Below, one piece after another: positions 26,047 through 33,794 of a stretch of 64,000 bases of DNA. A program made the translations under genes and the position numbers. This DNA comes from JAVBMJ01 sp031551275 (GTDB lineage: Bacteria; Bacteroidota; Bacteroidia; Bacteroidales; Rikenellaceae). The first letter of the stretch is position 1, and every line of letters starts with the position of its first letter. A model generated the notes under the pieces. It was not told the DNA's origin and searched no databases. It saw nothing but the letters and a program-made list of their open reading frames with translations. The stretch spans positions 1-64,000 of the forward strand of contig JAVBNX010000016.1 in the NCBI GenBank assembly GCA_031551275.1, read 5' to 3'.

Positions 26047-27110
26047 CTGAAACAAAACGCCCCGGGCGTGATCCCGGCCTTAAAGGAGTCGACCAACTCC
26101 CCGCTGGGCGAGTAGCGGTAAACGATCCCCGATTGCTGGTAGTCGATCGCGTCGGCAATGTAGACCTCCGAGGTGGCGGGATCGACCCCCAACCCGTAAA
26201 ATATGCTCTTCCCGTCCACGGGCGCATCCACAAAGGGCCTGACGGGCACCGCGTCGGCCGTAACGCCCATCTTCCACACCGACTTGTTGATAAAATAGAG
26301 CGTCTCCCCCGCCCCGTCGATGCAAAGCTCCGAAGCATGCTCGCCGCCCGTAAGCGCGAACTGCGCCTCCACGACCCGGGTAGCCGCGTCGATGCGGTAG
26401 AGCGAAGGCTCCTCCCAACCGTAAGGACTGCCCTGGTAGCCCCCGTCGGTCACGGTCCACAGTTTACCGTACTTGTCTATCACCAGCGAGGTGGGCTGCT
26501 TGCCCACCTTGATCTCGCCCGCGAGCTGGTCCGTGGCGCTGTCGATCACCAGGATCGTATCGTCGTAGGACCAGCAATTGGTAAAGACGTAAGAACCGTA
26601 CCGCACCATCTGCCCGGTGGACTTGTGCCCGCCGGTAGATATCCGCCCCGTCTTTTCAAGCGTCTGCGGATTGAAAACGGTAATATAGGGCGAATACAGG
26701 TCGGTAATGTACCCCTTGGTGCCGGAGACGAAAAACACGTACCGCGGCGAGGTCAGATCCCGGATCACCCCGGTTACCTTCAACGTGTTGATATCGACCA
26801 CGAAGACGACCCCCGAATTGTTTACCGCAATGTACCCCTTACCGTTGTGGATGGTCATCGACTGGGCCACATCCCCCAATTTGATCGAGTTGGCGCGCGC
26901 GAAGGCCTCGTTAGCCACCTCTTTTGTGCCCGGCGTATAGAACGAGAGCGTGGCCGTGCCGTACATAAAGTTGCCCTCGTTGACCACGAACACGCCGCCG
27001 CCGCTACCCGCCCAGTCGAACTCCTCCTCGTCGATCGGGGCGAGCGACATGCAGGAGGCCGCCGCAAGGAGCGTCCAGAGCAGGAGCAAATATGTAAAGC
27101 GAACCGGCAT
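26043..27110 (-). CDS. YncE-like beta-propeller lipoprotein (BtuG-like cobalamin-binding)
   Basis: 355 residues. The signal peptide ends in a lipobox A-A-S-C (residue 20). The rest is a seven-bladed-type propeller with repeating G-K-G-Y-I-A-V-N-N, G-T-K-G-Y-I-T-D-L, Y-G-K-L-W-T-V-T-D-G and A-T-S-E-V-Y-I-A-D-A strands, matching DUF5074/YncE proteins. In Bacteroides the surface lipoprotein BtuG has this fold, binds B12 very tightly and sits on BtuB. Here the gene is first after a cobalamin riboswitch and is followed by a PKD lipoprotein and a TonB receptor, so the same role is inferred. Confidence 0.85.
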   Translation of the reverse strand: MPVRFTYLLLLWTLLAAASCMSLAPIDEEEFDWAGSGGGVFVVNEGNFMYGTATLSFYTPGTKEVANEAFARANSIKLGDVAQSMTIHNGKGYIAVNNSGVVFVVDINTLKVTGVIRDLTSPRYVFFVSGTKGYITDLYSPYITVFNPQTLEKTGRISTGGHKSTGQMVRYGSYVFTNCWSYDDTILVIDSATDQLAGEIKVGKQPTSLVIDKYGKLWTVTDGGYQGSPYGWEEPSLYRIDAATRVVEAQFALTGGEHASELCIDGAGETLYFINKSVWKMGVTADAVPVRPFVDAPVDGKSIFYGLGVDPATSEVYIADAIDYQQSGIVYRYSPSGELVDSFKAGITPGAFCFR

Positions 27111-27205
27111 TGTTAAGTTTTACCGGATGCAGCTCTCGAACAAGATAACAACAGGAGATTTACCTTATCTTCGAACTCCATCCCTCGGAAGTTCTTGACC
27201 ACATG

Positions 27206-27358
27206 ATCTTGGCAGGTCTTCTGACTTGCTCCGTCCTGCGGCGGCCTTCCCGTTTTACACAGTGGCTTGTTTGCCGGAGGACATTTTGGAGCTTACAGCA
27301 GCGGGTCTGTCCAGGATTTTCACCTGATTCCCTTTTCAGCGAAATGGATCTCGCCACC
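27206..27358 (-). promoter_or_regulatory. Cobalamin riboswitch
   Basis: On the minus strand the conserved parts occur in the right order: GGGAATCAGGTGAAAATCC and G-G-A-C-A-G-A-C-C-C-G-C-T-G-C (27301-27335), GCCACTG (27262-27268), CGGGAAGGCCGCC (27239-27251), and the B12 box AGTCAGAAGACCTGCC (27211-27226). It lies about 95 bases before the BtuG-like gene and should repress the three-gene uptake operon when adenosylcobalamin or another corrinoid is bound. The outer limits are approximate. Confidence 0.95.
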
Positions 27359-27368
27359 AAAATCAGTG

Positions 27369-27401
27369 CGAAGGTAGTGTTTTTTCTCCGAAATGCGCAA
27401 A
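27369..27401 (-). promoter_or_regulatory. Promoter of the riboswitch-controlled operon
   Basis: TTTG (27398-27401), 21 bases, then TACCTTCG (27369-27376; one mismatch to TAnnTTTG) just ahead of the riboswitch on the same strand. Confidence 0.55.
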
Positions 27402-27437
27402 GAAAAATAAAAAAGAGCGATGGAATTTCCATCGCTC
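27402..27437 (-). terminator. Terminator of tRNA-Leu(CAG)
   Basis: A 10-bp perfect stem (GAGCGATGGA and complement, 27415-27437) with a 3-base loop, then a T-rich tract on the minus strand. It starts 4 bases after the tRNA end and separates it from the riboswitch operon. Confidence 0.85.
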
Positions 27438-27441
27438 CTTG

Positions 27442-27525
27442 TGCCCAGGAAAGGACTCGAACCTTCACGTCGTTACCAACACTCGCCCCTGAAACGAGCG
27501 CGTCTACCAATTCCGCCACCTGGGC
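27442..27525 (-). tRNA. tRNA-Leu (anticodon CAG)
   Basis: 84 bases, class II tRNA. The acceptor stem pairs GCCCAGG with CCTGGGC and the discriminator is A. The D-loop contains AATTGGTAGAC. The anticodon arm is CTCGT-TTCAGGG-GCGAG with CAG in the loop. A long variable arm is followed by a T-arm with GGTTCGAGTCC. CCA is not encoded. Confidence 0.95.
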
Positions 27526-27542
27526 TTTCCGGTTTGGAGATG

Positions 27543-27573
27543 CAAAGGTAAATGAAAAAAATTAATATACAAT
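27543..27573 (-). promoter_or_regulatory. Promoter of tRNA-Leu(CAG)
   Basis: ATTG (27570-27573), 19 bases, TACCTTTG (27543-27550) on the minus strand, 17 bases before the tRNA. Confidence 0.6.
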
Positions 27574-27661
27574 AAAACCGCCGGATTTTTCGTTACCACA
27601 CTCTGAATGAGGATTTTATTTTTACGGGGTTTCGAATACGCCTGGGTAACAATAAACAAGG

Positions 27662-27693
27662 CTTGCATTTCTTATCTATTCATACTATTTTTG
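27662..27693 (+). promoter_or_regulatory. Promoter of the LruC-domain lipoprotein gene
   Basis: CTTG (27662-27665), 20 bases, TATTTTTG (27686-27693). It leaves a leader of about 45 bases before the ATG at 27743. Confidence 0.5.
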
Positions 27694-27742
27694 TCGCTGC
27701 AACTCCCGACCTCACCCGTCACTCACTTAATACAATTAAAAT

Positions 27743-30358
27743 ATGAAACGTAACAGCAAACTATTCGCGCTCTGCCTGCTTACCCTGTTCGCAAGCGTTT
27801 CCTGCCTGAAGCACCCTGAGGGCCAGGAGGGCGAAAACAACGGCGGATCGGCTGACAATCCGGTCGGCGTACTCATCCCGGGCGGCTTTACCTGGGCCAC
27901 GACCAACTCGGTCAACCTCACTGTGTATGTGAACGATTTGAGCGGAACGCATAATTTCCTGGTCGAAGTGTTCGACCAGAACCCCCTGCTCGACCCGGAC
28001 GGGGCGAACCTGATCGCCAGGGGCGTTGCCAAACAGGGCAAACCCTTTACCTCCAGGATCACGGTCCCCAATGTGATCCAATCCGTCTTCGTGCGCCAGA
28101 CCGCACCCGACGGCACACCCACCGTACGCATGGTCAGTGTGACCAACGGGGAGGCGACCTGTAATTTCGGGACCAGCGTGGCCGCCGCCGCATTCAGCGC
28201 GGAGAAAAAAGCCGTCGCCGCGACCAAATCGGCCACGACCGAACTCGGCGTGGTGGACTTCACGATCCCGGCCGAAAACGACCTCAGCGTCTACCCCACC
28301 GAGGCTCCCGCAGGGGCTGTTGTGATTACCACGGCCAACTGGACCAACGGCGGCACGACGGATAACTTCAAGGCATTCATTATCAATAGCCAAACTCCGA
28401 ACGCGTCGCTGCAGTTGGGACAATACTCCGCCATTTACGTCACGGAGGACGCCACGATCTCAGGTTTCAGCAACATCGCGTACAAGAAACTCTTTATCCT
28501 GCCGGGCAAAAAACTGACCGTGATGGGCGAATTGTACGCCGGTACGGCCAACTGGACAGTCAGCGTGGGCGCGGGCGCGACCCTGGATGTGAAAAAACGC
28601 CTCCGGTTGGAGCAAACCAACACCCTGTATAACCTCGGAACGGTCATCGCCGGGAATTACAGCACGGTCAACTCGGCCAAATTCTACAACAAAGGATCGT
28701 TTACCGTTACCTTTACCGGCGCCGAAGACGCGCAACTCGACGTGACCTCGATGCTCTACAACGAAGGGACCGTTACCCTGGCGGGCGGATTGAAGACGAC
28801 CGGTGCCGCCACGATCTACAACGCCCCGACCGGCGTGATCTCCGTGGCCGGAAAGATCAACCAGCACACCGTAGGCAACCGTTTCATCAACGACAACACG
28901 ATTACCTGCAACGAGTACGTCTCGACCGGCAGCGCGAAGACGCTCAACAACGGCAAGATGACCGTAGCCGGCCTTACCGAGATCCGGAGTGCCGACACCT
29001 GGATCAACAACGGTTGCTGGACCACCAACACCATGACCACCGTATCCTACAACGCAACCTACCGCAACGCCTGCAAGCTGATCGTCAACGACCAGCTCGA
29101 CCTCAAACAGGCGAGGTTCGTCAACGGGGCCAACGCCTATGTTTTCGCCAAGTGGTATGTGATGATCAACACCCGCGTTGAGATGGGCTCCGGCTCGCTC
29201 TTCGAAGTGGAGGAGACCGGATCGTTCAGCGAGAACAGGCCCAACGCCGCCGAGAGGGAGGGTTTCTACGGAACCGGGACCAATAGGGCCGTGCTCAAAT
29301 TCGCCAAAGTCGAGGCCGGGAACACCTCGCCCAACATCGTCTACTACGGCGGCAACCTGCTGGTCGTATGCGAAGACCATCCCGGCCCGAATATGCCCTC
29401 CGGGCTGGAACCCCGCTGGTCGATGGATTCGAACGTCGAGTGGGCCACCCTGGCCACCGCGAAATACACCATCGCCGAGACGGAGTGCAGCGCGGGCTTC
29501 AACAATACCCCCGACCCCGTCGACCCGATCGACCCCACCCCCGAGGATATCAGGGATCCGTACAACTACACCTATATCTTCGAGGACGAGTGGCCCGCCT
29601 ACTCCGATTACGACATGAACGACATCGTGATCCGTGTGACCGACATCGTCAAGACGCCCAACGCGGACAACAAGATTACCAAGGTCAAGTTCAATTACAG
29701 CCTGCAAGCCGTAGGCGCCTCCAGGGCCGCCTCGGCCGGGCTTATGCTCGACGGCGTGGGCGCGTCCAACATCGCGTCGGTAAGTTACAGCGACAAGCAA
29801 CCCGTCAACTTCGCCCTGACCGGGAAAGGCGTCGAGGAGGGCCAGCCCACCGCCGTGATCCCGCTCTTCGACAACGCCCACCAATTCCTGAGCCGCAACA
29901 GCGGAGTGTTCATCAATACGGTCAGGGTCAGCGAAAACAACGTCGCCCCGGTTCCCGTGATCACCGTGGAGGTTAACTTCGAAACGCCCCTCGCCAGCCT
30001 GGATATCTCCTCGTTCAACATGTTCATCGTGACGAGCACCAGCGGCAGCAACCTGACGGGCGACAACCGCCGTGAGATCCACCTGCGCGGTTACCAGCCC
30101 ACCGCCAAAGCCGACACCAGCCTGTTCGGCACCAACAAGGACAACTCGAAGAGCGGCGTGGTCTACTCCAGCAAGGACAACATGATCTGGGCGCTGGTCA
30201 TCCCCTCCGTCCCCGAGTCGGGCGCAAGCTTCCGCTGGCCGCTCGAGGCAAGGAACATCAAGACCATCTACAACACCTTCGCCGACTGGGTCCAAAGCGG
30301 CGGTGTGATCAACCCGGGGTGGTGGCTCACGCCCTCCGATCCCAACGGGGTGTACTAA
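27743..30358 (+). CDS. LruC-domain surface lipoprotein
   Basis: 871 residues. The SPII signal ends A-S-V-S-C (residue 21). Residues 40-150 look like an N-terminal beta domain. Residues 190-560 are low-complexity beta-rich with many Asn, Thr and Gly (repeated T-x-x-N-x-G strands), suggesting a solenoid. The C-terminal 290 residues hold the LruC/DUF4842 domain with F-E-D-E-W-P-A-Y-S-D-Y-D-M-N-D-I-V-I near 610 and R-E-I-H-L-R-G-Y near 780. Such proteins are abundant in gut Bacteroidales, probably exposed on the surface; their ligands are unknown. Single-gene unit with its own promoter and a bidirectional terminator at 30382-30410. Confidence 0.85.
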   Translation: MKRNSKLFALCLLTLFASVSCLKHPEGQEGENNGGSADNPVGVLIPGGFTWATTNSVNLTVYVNDLSGTHNFLVEVFDQNPLLDPDGANLIARGVAKQGKPFTSRITVPNVIQSVFVRQTAPDGTPTVRMVSVTNGEATCNFGTSVAAAAFSAEKKAVAATKSATTELGVVDFTIPAENDLSVYPTEAPAGAVVITTANWTNGGTTDNFKAFIINSQTPNASLQLGQYSAIYVTEDATISGFSNIAYKKLFILPGKKLTVMGELYAGTANWTVSVGAGATLDVKKRLRLEQTNTLYNLGTVIAGNYSTVNSAKFYNKGSFTVTFTGAEDAQLDVTSMLYNEGTVTLAGGLKTTGAATIYNAPTGVISVAGKINQHTVGNRFINDNTITCNEYVSTGSAKTLNNGKMTVAGLTEIRSADTWINNGCWTTNTMTTVSYNATYRNACKLIVNDQLDLKQARFVNGANAYVFAKWYVMINTRVEMGSGSLFEVEETGSFSENRPNAAEREGFYGTGTNRAVLKFAKVEAGNTSPNIVYYGGNLLVVCEDHPGPNMPSGLEPRWSMDSNVEWATLATAKYTIAETECSAGFNNTPDPVDPIDPTPEDIRDPYNYTYIFEDEWPAYSDYDMNDIVIRVTDIVKTPNADNKITKVKFNYSLQAVGASRAASAGLMLDGVGASNIASVSYSDKQPVNFALTGKGVEEGQPTAVIPLFDNAHQFLSRNSGVFINTVRVSENNVAPVPVITVEVNFETPLASLDISSFNMFIVTSTSGSNLTGDNRREIHLRGYQPTAKADTSLFGTNKDNSKSGVVYSSKDNMIWALVIPSVPESGASFRWPLEARNIKTIYNTFADWVQSGGVINPGWWLTPSDPNGVY

Positions 30359-30381
30359 ACCCGCATACAGTCAACAAAAAA

Positions 30382-30410
30382 GGAGCACGGTTCACACCGT
30401 GCTCCTTTTT
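30382..30410. terminator. Bidirectional terminator
   Basis: A 10-bp stem (GGAGCACGGT / ACCGTGCTCC) with A-run before and T-run after, placed between the convergent LruC lipoprotein and methyltransferase genes. Confidence 0.85.
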
Positions 30411-30429
30411 ATTGCTGCCTAACCTGAAC

Positions 30430-31038
30430 TCAGGCTGGCGCCACCTCCACGCGGGTCAGGTTGTCGCGCACTTCGATCTTGCTCCCGGGGCGGCGGGTCA
30501 GGATGTACTCCTGCAACCGCTCCATGGTCGGGTACTCCGCCCAGCGGCCCTCGCCTGTAAAGCACATCGCGTCGTCGATCAAAAGGATGTGGGCGTAGGG
30601 CGACGAAAATACCGCGTCCAGCTCCTGCAATATCGGGCAGTCGGTCTCTCCTCGGGCCGAAATGCCGCCGAAGTAGTGGCCGTCGAGCCAGAACAGGGCC
30701 GGTTTGTCGAGTTTGGGAACGATCTCGTGGAGCACCTTGCCGCTGTCGCCCTGCAGGATCGTGACGTGGGGATAAGGCTTGAAACGCGCCTTGGCCTTCT
30801 CGCACAACTCGGGGCTGACCTCGATGGAATAAATCGTTTCGAAATTATGGATCTGGGCCATTACCATATCGCCCTTGTAAGTGCCGGTCTCGATCAGGGT
30901 GGATAGCCCGTAGCGCTTGCCGTATTCGCGTATCGCCCGCTGTTTGACCGAATGGGGAGGCGGCAGGGGCTTGCCCACCAGCAGCCATTTCCAATAGCGG
31001 AATTCATCGACGGGCTTTCGTAAAATGTGTCTTCTCAT
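30430..31038 (-). CDS. SAM-dependent methyltransferase-like protein
   Basis: 202 residues, soluble. The Rossmann-type core is visible: motif I region I-E-T-G-T-Y-K-G-D-M-V at about 48-58, I-Y-S-I-E-V-S at 69-75 (acidic residue for the SAM ribose), V-T-I-L-Q-G-D-S-G near 92, and a strand L-F-W-L-D-G-H-Y at about 115. The D-G-H-Y plus I-L-L-I-D-D-A-M pair resembles methyltransferases found in cell-envelope sugar gene clusters. No neighbour shows a pathway and the substrate is unknown. Tail to tail with the LruC gene. Confidence 0.7.
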   Translation of the reverse strand: MRRHILRKPVDEFRYWKWLLVGKPLPPPHSVKQRAIREYGKRYGLSTLIETGTYKGDMVMAQIHNFETIYSIEVSPELCEKAKARFKPYPHVTILQGDSGKVLHEIVPKLDKPALFWLDGHYFGGISARGETDCPILQELDAVFSSPYAHILLIDDAMCFTGEGRWAEYPTMERLQEYILTRRPGSKIEVRDNLTRVEVAPA

Positions 31039-31093
31039 GTAAAGATTGATCGTTATTGAGGTTCAAATATATACATTTCCGGTAGTAAAACAA

Positions 31094-31136
31094 AAAGAAA
31101 AACGCCTAACCCTTGAAAATCAAAAGCTAAGCGTTT
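31094..31136 (-). terminator. Terminator of tRNA-Leu(GAG)
   Basis: An imperfect hairpin (AAACGC...GCGTTT arms with two mismatches) followed on the minus strand by TTTTTCTTTTTG, starting about 10 bases after the tRNA. Confidence 0.6.
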
Positions 31137-31145
31137 CTCTGTTGG

Positions 31146-31229
31146 TGCCCAGGACGAGATTTGAACTCACACACCGTAACCGGCACTACCCCCTCAAAGT
31201 AGCGTGTCTACCAATTCCACCACCTGGGC
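31146..31229 (-). tRNA. tRNA-Leu (anticodon GAG)
   Basis: 84 bases, class II tRNA. Acceptor stem GCCCAGG/CCTGGGC with discriminator A, D-loop AATTGGTAGAC, anticodon arm CTACT-TTGAGGG-GGTAG with GAG, a long variable arm and a T-loop GTTCAAATC. The acceptor stem and D-loop are nearly identical to those of tRNA-Leu(CAG) 3.7 kb away. CCA is not encoded. Confidence 0.95.
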
Positions 31230-31252
31230 ATTATGATCTTACCTGTTGTCTC

Positions 31253-31394
31253 AAAAAAACAAGGAAACGCGGATGGGGCAATGCCTCCGATCCGTATTTC
31301 CTCCGCTAACCTAAAACTACTAACCTTGCTTCGTTTTTAGGCAGAGTAAAATCCGATAAATACTTTAAAGAACCTTCTCTGCCCTTCAGCAAAG
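31253..31394 (-). ncRNA. Probable structured small RNA with its own promoter and terminator
   Basis: On the minus strand a textbook promoter (31400-31431) predicts a start near 31394. The next 140 bases fold into three successive elements: a stem GGCAGAG/CTCTGCC (within about 31336-31386), a stem CCTAAAAAC/GTTTTAGG (31310-31341), and a long hairpin 31262-31302 followed by TTGTTTTTTTG. The last is a strong intrinsic terminator and lies 24 bases before tRNA-Leu(GAG). No reading frame of note is present. It could be a free sRNA or a terminated leader of the tRNA transcript. I could not match it to 6S, SRP or another RNA known to me. Confidence 0.55.
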
Positions 31395-31399
31395 CGATG

Positions 31400-31431
31400 C
31401 AAAGGTAAGCGTTTTTTTTCTATTGTACAAA
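31400..31431 (-). promoter_or_regulatory. Promoter of the putative small RNA
   Basis: TTTG (31428-31431), 20 bases, TACCTTTG (31400-31407) on the minus strand: full consensus at both boxes. Confidence 0.7.
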
Positions 31432-31480
31432 AGCACGGCAAAATTTTTCCGCGTTTTTTTCCTAATCGCCGCAGAATTGC

Positions 31481-31488
31481 TACCTTTG
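31481..31488 (+). promoter_or_regulatory. -7 box of the L25 gene, with about 90-base leader
   Basis: TACCTTTG with a T-rich stretch at the -33 position. The ATG of L25 lies at 31587, so the mRNA would have a leader of roughly 90 bases with a small GTGCGAAAAGCGC hairpin. I see no known ribosomal leader motif in it. Confidence 0.5.
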
Positions 31489-31586
31489 TGGCCGCAAGTG
31501 CAATGGGTAAGTGCGAAAAGCGCGCTTTGAGTAGCACCCGAGGAAACATTAACCGTAAAGCCGGCGGGCAAAAACGCACAACGACA

Positions 31587-32165
31587 ATGAAAAGCATTCA
31601 ACTGCAAGGCCAGAAACGCGAGGCGTTCGGCAAAAAAGAGAGCAAAGCCATCCGCCGCAGCGAGATGATCCCCTGCGTACTCTACGGAGGCACCGAGACC
31701 GTTCACTTCTCCGTCGACCAGAAAGCCCTGCGCGCGCTGATCTACACCCCCAACTCCTACATCGTGGAGTTCGATATCGAAGGCGCCAAGGAGGTCGGCG
31801 TATTGCGCGACGTGCAATTCCACCCCGTCCGCGAGCAGATCCTGCACATCGACTTCTTCCGCGTCATCCCCGGCAAACCCGTCCAGATCGACGTACCCGT
31901 GCGCCTGGAAGGCAACTGCGAAGGCGTCAAGCAAGGCGGTAAGCTGATCCTCAGCGCCCGGAAGATCCGCGTGAGCGCCCTGAAGGAGAACCTGCCCGAC
32001 GAACTGATCGTGGACGTAACCGAGCTCGGCGTAGGCAAGTCGGTCTTCGTAGGCGATCTGAGCTACGATAACGTAACCCTGCTCACCTCGCCCTCGACCG
32101 CCGTTTGCGCCGTCAAGGTAACCCGCGCGTCGCGTGGTGCAGCCGCCGAGGCAGCCGAAAAATAG
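31587..32165 (+). CDS. rplY: Ribosomal protein L25/general stress protein Ctc
   Basis: 192 residues; the ATG at 31587 gives the family start M-K-S-I-Q-L-Q-G-Q-K-R. Residues 1-95 are the L25 5S-rRNA-binding domain (R-S-E-M-I-P-C-V-L-Y-G-G, H-F-S-V-D-Q-K-A-L, V-L-R-D-V-Q-F-H-P-V). Residues 96-185 are the TL5/Ctc C-terminal domain (I-D-V-P-V-R-L-E-G, G-K-L-I-L-S-A-R-K-I-R-V), and the tail is Ala/Glu-rich. It binds 5S rRNA in the large ribosomal subunit. The next gene, pth, follows after 3 bases; the ctc-pth order is widely conserved. Confidence 0.95.
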   Translation: MKSIQLQGQKREAFGKKESKAIRRSEMIPCVLYGGTETVHFSVDQKALRALIYTPNSYIVEFDIEGAKEVGVLRDVQFHPVREQILHIDFFRVIPGKPVQIDVPVRLEGNCEGVKQGGKLILSARKIRVSALKENLPDELIVDVTELGVGKSVFVGDLSYDNVTLLTSPSTAVCAVKVTRASRGAAAEAAEK

Positions 32166-32168
32166 TAG

Positions 32169-32732
32169 ATGAAATACCTCATCGCCGGGCTGGGCAACAT
32201 CGGCAGCGAGTACGCCCAAACCCGACATAACGCCGGATTCAAAGTGTTGGATGCCTTCGCAGGGGCATCCAATGCTGTTTTTGTCCCGTCGCGCTACGGG
32301 GCGATCACCGAAGTCCGCCACAAGGGAAGGACCTTCTTTTTATTGAAACCCTCGACCTACATGAACCTGAGCGGCAAGGCGGTCAGCTACTGGCTCAAGG
32401 CGGAGAACATCCCGTTGGAGAACCTGCTGGTGGTCGTCGACGACATCGCCCTGCCCTTCGGGGCCGTCCGCCTGCGGGGGCGGGGCTCGGACGGGGGGCA
32501 CAACGGCCTGGCCGACATCAACGCCACGCTCGGCACGGACAACTACGCCCGGCTGCGTTTCGGCGTGGGCGGCGACTTCCCCAAGGGCTTCCAGGTGGAC
32601 TACGTGCTGGGCGAGTGGAGCGACGAGGAACAGAAAACCCTGCCCGAGCGGCTCCAGGTGGCGTGCGACGCGGTCAAGGCGTTCGGGCTCTCGGGCCTGA
32701 ACTTCGCCATGAACAACTACAACAAAAAATAA
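32169..32732 (+). CDS. pth: Peptidyl-tRNA hydrolase
   Basis: 187 residues, the normal length. The family signatures are present: G-L-G-N-I-G-S-E-Y near the start, T-R-H-N-A-G-F with the catalytic His (about residue 20), K-P-S-T-Y-M-N-L-S-G near 61, V-V-D-D-I-A-L-P-F-G with the conserved Asp near 92, and G-S-D-G-G-H-N-G-L near 107. It releases tRNA from peptidyl-tRNA that has dropped off the ribosome. Second gene of the run L25-pth-S4 protein-DUF4924. Confidence 0.97.
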   Translation: MKYLIAGLGNIGSEYAQTRHNAGFKVLDAFAGASNAVFVPSRYGAITEVRHKGRTFFLLKPSTYMNLSGKAVSYWLKAENIPLENLLVVVDDIALPFGAVRLRGRGSDGGHNGLADINATLGTDNYARLRFGVGGDFPKGFQVDYVLGEWSDEEQKTLPERLQVACDAVKAFGLSGLNFAMNNYNKK

Positions 32733-32738
32733 TCCGCC

Positions 32739-33122
32739 ATGGAGGGCGTAAGGTTGGATAAATGGCTCTGGGCCATGCGGATCTTCAAGACCCGCAGCGA
32801 CGCGGCCGAGGCGTGCCGCGCCGGGAAGGTCACGGTGGGCGGAACCCCGGCCAAACCCTCGCGCGACATCCAAACCGGCGATAGGGTCGGGGTGCGCAAA
32901 GGCGCCGTCAACTACCTCTACGTGGCCAAAGAGCTGGTCTCGAGCCGCCTTTCGGCCAAGGACGTACCCGCCTTTATGGACGATGTGACCCCCGCCGAAG
33001 AGCTGGCCAAGCTCAACGCGCCGCGCCAGACGGTCTTCGTCTCCCGCGACCGGGGCACAGGCCGCCCGACCAAGAAAGAGCGCCGCGACATCGACGCGCT
33101 GATGGATAATTTCGACTTTTAA
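32739..33122 (+). CDS. S4-domain RNA-binding protein (Hsp15/HslR-like)
   Basis: 127 residues. An S4 domain occupies residues 4-65 (R-L-D-K-W-L-W-A-M-R-I-F-K-T-R-S-D-A-A-E-A-C, then G-K-V-T-V-G-G), followed by a basic tail ending K-K-E-R-R-D-I-D-A-L-M-D-N-F-D-F typical of Hsp15. Hsp15 rescues 50S subunits carrying nascent-chain tRNA, which fits its position 6 bases after pth. Confidence 0.9.
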   Translation: MEGVRLDKWLWAMRIFKTRSDAAEACRAGKVTVGGTPAKPSRDIQTGDRVGVRKGAVNYLYVAKELVSSRLSAKDVPAFMDDVTPAEELAKLNAPRQTVFVSRDRGTGRPTKKERRDIDALMDNFDF

Positions 33123-33149
33123 GAGTAAATTTTAGACGAACTCTAAGCC

Positions 33150-33731
33150 ATGCTGATCGCACGCACCAAACGCAAAGAGAACATCGCCGAGTACATCCTC
33201 TACCTGTGGCAGTTGGAGGACCTGCTCCGCGCATTGCAATTCAGCCCCGAAGCCATCTGGTCGACTCTGGTCAGCCGCTTCGACGTGGATGAAGATCAAA
33301 AGCAGGAGATCTTCCTCTGGTACATGGAGCTCTCCACCCTGCTGCGGCAGGAGGGCAAGGAGGCCCACGGCCATTTGGACCACACGCTCCACCTGATCGA
33401 CGATCTGGAGGCCCTGCACCGCGAATTGCTGCAACTGCCCGTCGGCGAGGCCTACCGGGAGGCGTTCGCCCGTCTCGCCCCCGAGCTGCCGGCTCTGCGC
33501 AAAACGATGGACAAACCCGACATCAAGGACATCGAGTTGTGTTTCAGGGCCCTGTACGCCGTGATGCTCTACCGAATCAAAGCCTCGGGCAAAGACCCCG
33601 GCCATCAGGACGACGAAATACCCAAACAGATCGCCGACACGTTGGAGCTGATCTCCCCCGTGATCGCCACCCTGGCCGCCTTGTACGGCAAGGCCGAGCG
33701 CGGCGAAATCGACCTGAGCAAAGCGGATTGA
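33150..33731 (+). CDS. DUF4924-family protein
   Basis: 193 residues, soluble and nearly all helical. Recognised as the DUF4924 family of Bacteroidetes from the start M-L-I-A-R-T-K-R-K-E-N-I-A-E-Y-I-L-Y-L-W-Q-L-E-D, the centre K-P-D-I-K-D-I-E-L-C-F, and the end I-S-P-V-I-A-T-L-A-A-L-Y-G-K-A-E-R. The function of the family is not known to me. It lies 27 bases after the Hsp15-like gene and probably belongs to the same transcript. Confidence 0.85.
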   Translation: MLIARTKRKENIAEYILYLWQLEDLLRALQFSPEAIWSTLVSRFDVDEDQKQEIFLWYMELSTLLRQEGKEAHGHLDHTLHLIDDLEALHRELLQLPVGEAYREAFARLAPELPALRKTMDKPDIKDIELCFRALYAVMLYRIKASGKDPGHQDDEIPKQIADTLELISPVIATLAALYGKAERGEIDLSKAD

Positions 33732-33784
33732 TTTAAAGGTATGGTTTTTGCTGAATGTTAAGGTCAGGCAAAACAACCTTTAAA
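33732..33784. repeat. 9-bp inverted repeat before the bacterioferritin gene
   Basis: TTTAAAGGT (33732-33740) and ACCTTTAAA (33776-33784) are perfect complements separated by 35 bases. The right arm ends 10 bases before the ATG at 33795. It may be an operator or a 5'-UTR stem that could hide the start. No function proven. Confidence 0.4.
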
Positions 33785-33794
33785 ATCAACCGAT

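Noticed and set aside
28460..30295. 611-codon minus-strand reading frame
   Set aside because: Antisense shadow of the LruC lipoprotein with no recognisable motif.
31146..31229. Attachment site of an integrated element at tRNA-Leu(GAG)
   Set aside because: No integrase gene or duplicated tRNA 3' end was found nearby; the similar ends of the two tRNA-Leu genes are ordinary homology.
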